Source: Candidatus Aenigmatarchaeota archaeon (GTDB lineage Archaea > Aenigmatarchaeota > Aenigmatarchaeia > QMZP01 > JACQNV01). Taken from it: 9,009 nt of DNA. Positions within the stretch are counted from its first letter, which is position 1; each line of letters opens with the position of its first letter. Location of the stretch: positions 1 through 9,009 of the forward strand of contig JACQNV010000041.1 of the NCBI GenBank assembly GCA_016202865.1, given 5' to 3'. The position numbers and the translations under genes were made by a program. Positions 1 to 2,975 of the stretch are shown piece by piece. Under the pieces are notes generated by a model. It saw only the letters and a list, made by a program, of their open reading frames with translations. It made no database searches and was not told the origin of the DNA.

Positions 1-6
1 ATCTAA

Positions 7-13
7 AGGTGAT
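7..13 (+). promoter_or_regulatory. Ribosome binding site AGGTGAT
   Basis: AGGTGAT matches the archaeal anti-16S 3' end and sits 4 nt ahead of ATG at 18. It decides the start of the first gene in favour of ATG 18 over the in-frame GTG at 9, which lies inside the site. Confidence 0.7.
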
Positions 14-17
14 ACAT

Positions 18-278
18 ATGTCTTTATTGCAGAAACATTCGCCAACGCTTAATACGGTGCTGATGGTAGAGGAAACTCTAAAAAACGCGGACAAGCAACT
101 GACAATTGCAGAATTAAAAAATCAGCTTCCAAGAAAGGTTATGCATAGCACATTATTGAAAATTCTAGATTATCTGCAGCTAAGCGGGAAGGTCTTGTTT
201 ACCAGCAAAGGCATTGTTTGGATATATGAAGACAGGAGCAAGCTCGAAGAATTTATAAGGAAGGGACTTGAGGTATGA
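18..278 (+). CDS. Small winged-helix DNA-binding protein, putative antitoxin/regulator of the adjacent RelE-like gene
   Basis: The 86-residue protein has the helix-turn-helix-wing pattern of small archaeal regulators. An N-terminal helix (about residues 8-25) is followed by LTIAELKNQLP (about 29-39), which looks like helix 2 plus turn. The recognition helix is around HSTLLKILDYLQLSGKV (43-59), and the wing is the strand pair VLFTSKGIVWIY (59-70). The start is ATG 18 because AGGTGAT stands directly upstream. The stop overlaps the next start by 4 bases (ATGA), so translation of the two genes is coupled. A small DNA-binding protein directly ahead of a RelE-like protein fits the order antitoxin then toxin, and such partners usually repress their own operon. 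The antitoxin role is inferred from position only. It could instead be an independent regulator. The promoter lies outside the window. Confidence 0.65.
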   Translation: MSLLQKHSPTLNTVLMVEETLKNADKQLTIAELKNQLPRKVMHSTLLKILDYLQLSGKVLFTSKGIVWIYEDRSKLEEFIRKGLEV

Positions 279-643
279 GCAGGCTAGTAAGGGTTGTTTT
301 TATAGGCCAGTCCAAGGAAGATTTTGAAGCCCTAAACAAGATTGTTGGGGAACAGTCTGCTCAAGGCAAAACAAACTCTGAGGAGATGCAACTTTTAAAA
401 TCAATTAAAAACAAAATAGAGCTGCTCAAATTAAATCCGGATTATGGCGACAACATTCCAAAAAGGCTGATACCCGAAGAATATGTGCAAAAGTATAATG
501 TGAGCAATTTGTATAGAATGGAAATAGCGCACTTCTGGAGGATGTTATACACTATACGAGGTGATCAAATAGAAATTGTATGTTTTGTTCTTGATATACT
601 AGATCATAATAAATACAATAAGAAGTTTGGATATAGGGGGTAA
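275..643 (+). CDS. RelE/ParE-superfamily toxin-like protein
   Basis: This 122-residue protein ends in a RelE-fold signature seen in archaeal members: NLYRMEIAHFWRMLYTI (about 78-94), then a beta strand EIVCFVLDILDH and a basic, aromatic tail KYNKKFGYR (113-121). Its N-terminal half carries the two-helix region typical of the family (about 14-52), then NPDYGDNIPKRLIPEEY. Family members are usually ribosome-dependent mRNA interferases, or gyrase poisons in the ParE branch. The basic C-terminal residues R81, R89, K113, K116 and R121 are candidate active-site or RNA-contact positions. The start ATG overlaps the stop of the winged-helix gene, and the stop is one base before the next gene's ATG, so all three probably share one mRNA. 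The fold is fairly clear from sequence pattern; activity and target are inferred. Some family members are degenerate or housekeeping-like rather than toxic. Confidence 0.75.
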   Translation: MSRLVRVVFIGQSKEDFEALNKIVGEQSAQGKTNSEEMQLLKSIKNKIELLKLNPDYGDNIPKRLIPEEYVQKYNVSNLYRMEIAHFWRMLYTIRGDQIEIVCFVLDILDHNKYNKKFGYRG

Positions 644-644
644 T

Positions 645-1052
645 ATGGACGATTCGCAGATAGCAAGAGTGTTAGGTAGTGTAAGAACAATTGCTGTTGT
701 TGGCTGCTCGAGAAGCATTGATAAGGATGCGTACAAAGTGCCAGAATATTTGCAAAGGCATGGGTACAGGATAATCCCTATCAACCCGCTTACAGCCCAA
801 GTTCTTGGAGAGAAATCGTATAAGACAGCTTCTGATGTGAAGGATAAGGCAGACATGGTTGTTGTTTTTAGGCCATCAGAAGAGGTTTTACAAGTTGTTC
901 AGGATGTTTTGAAGATGGAATATAAACCAAAACTTATTTGGATGCAACTTGGTATTCAGAACGCAGAGGCCGCCAAATTAGCTGAGGAAAACGGCATACA
1001 GGTTGTGCAGAATAAGTGTATTAAAATAGAACACCAGAGATTAGTTGGGTAG
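645..1052 (+). CDS. CoA-binding domain protein (YccU/CoA_binding_2 family)
   Basis: The 135-residue protein is one Rossmann-like CoA-binding domain covering its whole length. Visible family motifs are TIAVVGCSRSIDK (15-27, nucleotide-binding loop after the first strand), VPEYLQRHGYRIIPINP (about 32-48), the VVFRPSEE strand-loop (about 72-79), LIWMQLGIQNAEAA (about 97-110), and the conserved C-terminus KCIKIEHQRL. Single-domain proteins of this type bind CoA or acyl-CoA and resemble the CoA-binding half of succinyl-CoA ligases. They lack the catalytic ligase domains, and their cellular role is not settled. ATG 645 is chosen because GGGGG (636-640) stands just upstream. A TTG at 627 would overlap the RelE-like gene. 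The gene lies one base after that toxin-like gene, an unexpected partner that suggests co-transcription. It is convergent with vapC, 16 bases away. Confidence 0.85.
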   Translation: MDDSQIARVLGSVRTIAVVGCSRSIDKDAYKVPEYLQRHGYRIIPINPLTAQVLGEKSYKTASDVKDKADMVVVFRPSEEVLQVVQDVLKMEYKPKLIWMQLGIQNAEAAKLAEENGIQVVQNKCIKIEHQRLVG

Positions 1053-1068
1053 TTGTTAACTAAACTTC

Positions 1069-1461
1069 CTAGGGATTGATAAGCACAACATCTAAACCAT
1101 CAACTTTTTCAAATCCTTTATCAGATGTGACCAATGTGGCTTTATGGTCAATAGTGATGGCCGCGATTATTATTTCAAACAGCTGTATCATGCTACCGCT
1201 CTTTTCTAAATCGAGTTTTATCTCCGCAATAAGTTTCATTGATTTTTCAGAAGAATGGAGTTTTGTAAACTTTTCAAGGAGATTCAAACCGTCACCTACA
1301 TTTTTGCCTTTTTTCAAAAGTCCGTAATAAAACTCTGAAAAGCAGATGAATGGTATCGCAGGATTTTCAGTATGATTCTTCCTTAATTCAACCAATTTTT
1401 CAATGATTTTTGGGTTTCCTAATTCAAGTTCTATAAGGACATTTGTATCCAGGACTATCAT
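1069..1461 (-). CDS. vapC: PIN-domain ribonuclease toxin, VapC family
   Basis: This 130-residue PIN domain begins with the hallmark MIVLDTNVLIE (catalytic D5). The second acidic residue is E43 in CFSEFYYGL. The FEIIIAAI segment (95-102) corresponds to the usual D-x-x-I-A-A motif but has glutamate (E96) in place of aspartate. The fourth acidic position is D114 in LVTSDKGFEKV. Together they can still form the Mg2+/Mn2+ site used to cleave RNA, often tRNA or rRNA in known VapC proteins. The start codon overlaps the stop of the RHH-type antitoxin gene by 4 bases, the standard vapBC arrangement, so the toxin is translationally coupled to its antitoxin. The D-to-E change is conservative; whether it lowers activity cannot be read from sequence. 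Convergent with the CoA-binding gene. Confidence 0.85.
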   Translation of the reverse strand: MIVLDTNVLIELELGNPKIIEKLVELRKNHTENPAIPFICFSEFYYGLLKKGKNVGDGLNLLEKFTKLHSSEKSMKLIAEIKLDLEKSGSMIQLFEIIIAAITIDHKATLVTSDKGFEKVDGLDVVLINP

Positions 1462-1706
1462 CTAAAATCAAACCCCTTCCTAAAACTCTCGGCATGTTTT
1501 TTGATTTCGTCAGCATCTTTTTTTGTTAGTATGGATTTGCTCTTGAGTATCGCGTCCCAGTTGTTATCGGCTTCCAGAGATTTATGCTCATTTATAAGGA
1601 ATCCCAAGAACTCGCCTATTTGCATTTCATGTTTTGCAGCTTCGACTTTGATGGATTTCCATGCCTCTTTATCTACGCTTTTAACGCTCATAGTTAATCT
1701 AGTCAT
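1458..1706 (-). CDS. vapB: VapB-like antitoxin, ribbon-helix-helix type
   Basis: The 82-residue protein has an N-terminal ribbon-helix-helix pattern: a strand MTRLTMSVKSV, helix A DKEAWKSIKVEAAKHEM, the turn residue Gly in QIGEF, and helix B GEFLGFLINEHKSLE (to about residue 45). The second half, ending in a basic stretch (DADEIKKHAESFRKGFDFR), is the likely toxin-neutralising tail. RHH antitoxins dimerise, bind the vapBC promoter and block the toxin active site. The start is ATG 1706 because a TATA box (TTTATAAG) is centred about 28 nt upstream, giving a leaderless or nearly leaderless mRNA. The longer reading to 1787 would run into the tRNA-Thr gene. An alternative inner ATG lies at 1691. 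It precedes vapC with a 4-base overlap. Confidence 0.75.
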   Translation of the reverse strand: MTRLTMSVKSVDKEAWKSIKVEAAKHEMQIGEFLGFLINEHKSLEADNNWDAILKSKSILTKKDADEIKKHAESFRKGFDFR

Positions 1707-1730
1707 ACAAGTTATACTTAGTAAACTGAG

Positions 1731-1738
1731 CTTATAAA
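1731..1738 (-). promoter_or_regulatory. TATA box for vapBC
   Basis: The minus strand reads TTTATAAG, centred 28 nt from ATG 1706. Archaeal transcription starts about 25 nt downstream of the TATA centre, so the mRNA would start at or just before the ATG. The box lies between the 3' end of tRNA-Thr (1753) and vapB. Confidence 0.6.
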
Positions 1739-1752
1739 GCTTTGGCCAGTAA

Positions 1753-1863
1753 AGCCCCCTGAGAGAAAATCGGCTGGAAGCTGACATCGGTCAGCTTCGT
1801 CCCTTTCGAACTCTCGACCTTTCGTTTACGAAACGAATGCTCTACCAACTGAGCTAAGGAGGC
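1753..1863 (-). tRNA. tRNA-Thr(CGU), interrupted in the T-loop
   Basis: Read on the minus strand, the gene folds as a complete cloverleaf once 38 bases are removed. The acceptor is GCCTCCT/AGGGGGC (one U-G pair), the D-stem GCTC/GAGC, the D-loop AGTTGGTA, the anticodon stem TTCGT/ACGAA with loop TTCGTAA (anticodon CGT at positions 34-36, Thr ACG codons), the variable loop AGGTC, and the T-stem GAGAG/CTCTC. The T-loop reads TTCGAA, then the insert, then T, restoring TTCGAAT. Mature length is 73 with U73, the discriminator common in archaeal tRNA-Thr. CCA is not encoded. The gene is divergent from tRNA-Pro and probably shares its AT-rich promoter region. Loss of the insert is required for a normal T-arm, so splicing is a strong inference. 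Confidence 0.93.
1767..1804 (-). other. 38-nt intron in tRNA-Thr at T-loop position 59/60
   Basis: The insert separates A59 from U60. Its core is a perfect 9-bp hairpin, GAAGCTGAC/GTCAGCTTC (plus-strand positions 1777-1785 and 1790-1798) with a 4-nt loop. At the splice sites UUCG (54-57) faces CGAU in the intron: three pairs plus a U-U mismatch, flanked by a 3-nt bulge on each side (AA|A and UU|U). This is a relaxed BHB, not the strict 4-bp form. Exact cut sites could shift by a base because of the run of four T at the 3' junction. Confidence 0.85.
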
Positions 1864-1900
1864 TATTATACAAGACACCCTAGTGAATATCTTCTCTCTA

Positions 1901-1911
1901 TTTATTTAAAT
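1901..1911. promoter_or_regulatory. AT-rich promoter region shared by the divergent tRNA genes
   Basis: TTTATTTAAAT reads as a TATA-like element in both directions. Its centre is 33 nt before tRNA-Pro, giving a leader of about 7 nt. It is 43 nt before tRNA-Thr, giving a leader of about 17 nt that RNase P would remove. A second TATA-like string, CATATAATT (1921-1929), is too close to tRNA-Pro for the usual spacing. Confidence 0.45.
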
Positions 1912-1959
1912 GGTTAAAAGCATATAATTCCAATTGATGGGGTTGTAGTCTAGCTTGGT

Positions 1960-2002
1960 CTAGAGGGTTGAAATAGATCTGTGGATCTATTTCCGTCTGG
2001 AT
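1960..2002 (+). other. D-loop insert (intron about 43 nt) in tRNA-Pro
   Basis: The insert lies after U20, and its core is a perfect 10-bp hairpin, GAAATAGATC/GATCTATTTC (1970-1979, 1984-1993), with loop TGTG. Boundaries are uncertain. A cut at 1959/1960 and 2002/2003 gives the expected D-loop but has no good BHB. The best BHB-like pairing is CUAG (1960-1963) with CUGG (1997-2000), flanked by 3-nt bulges AGG and AUA. That pairing would cut at 1965/1966 and 2002/2003 and leave six extra D-loop bases. Confidence 0.65.
1962..1999 (+). repeat. Intron hairpin element, copy 1 (D-loop insert)
   Basis: The left arm AGAGGGTTGAAATAGATC (1962-1979) matches copy 2 at 16 of 18 positions. The right arm GGATCTATTTCCGTCTG (1983-1999) matches copy 2 at all 17. 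Only the apical loop differs. The differing bases at 1965 and 1969 lie outside the 10-bp stem. Confidence 0.9.
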
Positions 2003-2040
2003 ATGATTCGAGCCTTGGGAGCTCGCGACCCCGGTTCAAA

Positions 2041-2179
2041 GGCTAGCTTTCAACAGAAGGTCGAAATAGATCCTCAAAGCGTAAATCAAGGATCTATTTC
2101 CGTCTGAGATTGAAAGCTACCGTACCAAAGAAAACAGTTTACAGATACGGTTGGGTTATTGTTAACCCAAGACTGAAAT
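2041..2179 (+). other. 139-nt intron in tRNA-Pro at T-loop position 59/60, with a nested hairpin element
   Basis: Splice-site pairing is a perfect 4-bp central helix. Exon UUCA (2035-2038) pairs with intron UGAA (2174-2177), with 3-nt bulges AA|G and AU|U cut between the second and third base. The intron then holds a 10-bp stem TAGCTTTCAA/TTGAAAGCTA (2044-2053, 2110-2119), which encloses the element at 2055-2106. Next comes CCGTA/TACGG (2120-2124, 2146-2150), and then an 8-bp hairpin TTGGGTTA/TAACCCAA (2151-2158, 2163-2170). No protein-coding signal such as a homing endonuclease is present. At 139 nt it is long for a tRNA intron without a coding region. Confidence 0.85.
2055..2106 (+). repeat. 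Intron hairpin element, copy 2 (nested in the T-loop intron)
   Basis: The left arm AGAAGGTCGAAATAGATC (2055-2072) and right arm GGATCTATTTCCGTCTG (2090-2106) form an 11-bp stem with a 16-nt loop (2074-2089) unlike that of copy 1. Pairing CAG (2054-2056) with CUG (2104-2106), flanked by 3-nt bulges AAG and AGA, gives a BHB-like fold of its own. The element could therefore be spliced before the outer intron. It sits in the loop of the outer 10-bp stem. Confidence 0.88.
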
Positions 2180-2197
2180 TCCGGGCAACCTCATTGA

Positions 2198-2205
2198 TTT
2201 ATAAT
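2198..2205 (+). promoter_or_regulatory. TATA box for the HIT-family gene
   Basis: TTTATAAT is centred about 25 nt before ATG 2226, predicting a leaderless mRNA. It starts five bases after the last base of tRNA-Pro (2193). Confidence 0.6.
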
Positions 2206-2225
2206 ACAGAAAACGAGTATTTTAT

Positions 2226-2717
2226 ATGGCCGATCAGGAATGTATTTTTTGCGCTATGGTTGCAGGAAAGATTCAGCCAGCCGCCAAAGTATATGAAGAT
2301 GGGGAATATTTAGCTTTTTTGGACATCAACCCCAGGAATCCAGGACACACTATAGTTATCACAAAAAAACATTATGAAGTTGTTTTGGATATGCCTGAAA
2401 AGGAGGCCGGAAAATTATTTGAGCTTGTTAAAAGGCTTTCTGTTTCTGTGAAAAACGGTACACAAGCTGATGGGATCTCTATCTTGCAAAACAACTACAG
2501 GGCTAGCGGACAGGCTGTCCCCCATATACATTTCCATGTAATTCCCAGATTTAATTCAGAGGGTCCGCCTGCTTTGGAGACTATTCTGTCTGTAAAAAGG
2601 ATGCCAGAGGATGTTTTGAAAAAGATTGCAGAGAGCATCAAGAGTGGTGGCGGATCAGAACCAAAGCACGAAAAACCAAAGGAGACCAAGAAAAAGGATT
2701 TATTTGAGGACTTCTGA
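2226..2717 (+). CDS. HIT-family nucleotide hydrolase/transferase
   Basis: A 163-residue histidine-triad protein. It carries the motif PHIHFHVIPR (99-108), in which H102 is the expected nucleophile attacking the alpha-phosphate of nucleotide conjugates, with H100 and H104 flanking. The N-terminus has CIFC (C6, C9); with H49 in KKHYEV and H100 this is the zinc site of HINT/aprataxin-like members. The conserved DINPRNPGHTIVITKKH block (33-49) is present. Typical substrates are AMP-amides or dinucleoside polyphosphates; the specific one cannot be read here. The core ends near residue 110, followed by a helix and a charged lysine/glutamate-rich tail (about 145-163). The start ATG fits the TATA box at 2198. 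No RBS is visible, consistent with leaderless translation. Confidence 0.92.
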   Translation: MADQECIFCAMVAGKIQPAAKVYEDGEYLAFLDINPRNPGHTIVITKKHYEVVLDMPEKEAGKLFELVKRLSVSVKNGTQADGISILQNNYRASGQAVPHIHFHVIPRFNSEGPPALETILSVKRMPEDVLKKIAESIKSGGGSEPKHEKPKETKKKDLFEDF

Positions 2718-2765
2718 TTTCAACATCTGCACATTTATAACTACACTCTAACAATTGAATAGTAT

Positions 2766-2840
2766 ATGAACGGCATCAATTTTAATCTTAATGGAATTTT
2801 CCTAATTTTGGTAGATGTGCCTGTAGTCGCTGTTGTTTAA
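2766..2840 (+). CDS. Doubtful micro-ORF, 24 aa, hydrophobic
   Basis: ATG 2766 opens a 24-codon frame whose second half is hydrophobic (IFLILVDVPVVAVV). A TATA-like TTTATAA (2734-2740) lies 29 nt upstream, which would make it leaderless. Nothing else supports coding, and chance ORFs of this size are common. It may be a leader peptide, a small membrane peptide or noise. Confidence 0.2.
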   Translation: MNGINFNLNGIFLILVDVPVVAVV

Positions 2841-2873
2841 TTTGTTCTTTTATTTCCTGGTTATCGGGTTTTT

Positions 2874-2954
2874 ATGAACAATTTGTCTGTTTCTGGTGAA
2901 AGGAGATTGGATTTCAATTATTTGTTGGAGGTTGGTTTGTCTGATTATATTTAA
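2874..2954 (+). CDS. Doubtful micro-ORF, 26 aa, ahead of the ValRS gene
   Basis: ATG 2874 opens a 26-codon frame rich in TTG and GGT codons, like the downstream synthetase gene, ending in an acidic helix-like stretch LDFNYLLEVGLSDYI. A weak TATA-like TTTTATTT lies about 23 nt upstream. Its stop codon is inside the ValRS TATA element. It could be a small real gene or a remnant. The 258 bases between the HIT and ValRS genes (2718-2975) show nothing else. Confidence 0.25.
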   Translation: MNNLSVSGERRLDFNYLLEVGLSDYI

Positions 2955-2955
2955 A
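2945..2955 (+). promoter_or_regulatory. TATA box for the ValRS gene
   Basis: TTATATTTAAA is centred 26 nt before ATG 2976. This predicts transcription starting at the start codon, and no RBS is seen before it. Confidence 0.6.
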
Positions 2956-2975
2956 ATCACGAGACAATAATTTGT

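Larger units (their letters stand above)
1939..2193 (+). tRNA. tRNA-Pro(UGG), interrupted in both the D-loop and the T-loop
   Basis: Exons assemble to a 73-nt cloverleaf. Acceptor GGGGTTG (1939-1945) pairs with CAACCTC (2186-2192, one G-U). The D-arm has GTCTAGCTTGGT (1948-1959) and then ATGAT (2003-2007). The anticodon stem is CGAGC/GCTCG (2009-2013, 2021-2025) around CTTGGGA, with anticodon TGG at 2016-2018. The variable loop is CGAC, and the T-stem is CCCGG/CCGGG (2030-2034, 2181-2185) with loop TTCAAA + T. A73 follows and no CCA is encoded. Two inserts of about 43 and 139 nt must be removed, so the gene is 255 bases long. The D-loop exon GTCTAGCTTGG plus ATGAT is typical of archaeal tRNA-Pro, which supports the D-loop insert being an intron. 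HIT gene promoter sequence begins a few bases after the 3' end. Confidence 0.92.

Noticed and set aside
9..17. GTG start at 9 for the first gene
   Set aside because: The GTG overlaps the AGGTGAT ribosome binding site that serves ATG 18.
627..644. TTG start at 627 for the CoA-binding gene
   Set aside because: It would overlap the RelE-like gene, while ATG 645 has GGGGG at a proper distance and matches the family's usual N-terminus.
1707..1787. N-terminal extension of the VapB antitoxin
   Set aside because: The added 27 codons overlap the promoter and the 3' half of tRNA-Thr, and the RHH fold begins at ATG 1706.
1940..2110. CRISPR array, suggested by the repeated hairpin units
   Set aside because: Only two copies exist, they are hairpin arms with different loops, and both lie inside one tRNA gene.
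2151..2170. Hairpin TTGGGTTA/TAACCCAA as a transcription terminator
   Set aside because: It lies inside the tRNA-Pro intron upstream of the last exon and is not followed by a T-run.
2110..2313. Plus-strand open frame starting at 2110
   Set aside because: It runs through the tRNA-Pro intron and exon and into the HIT gene in another frame; no protein-like pattern.
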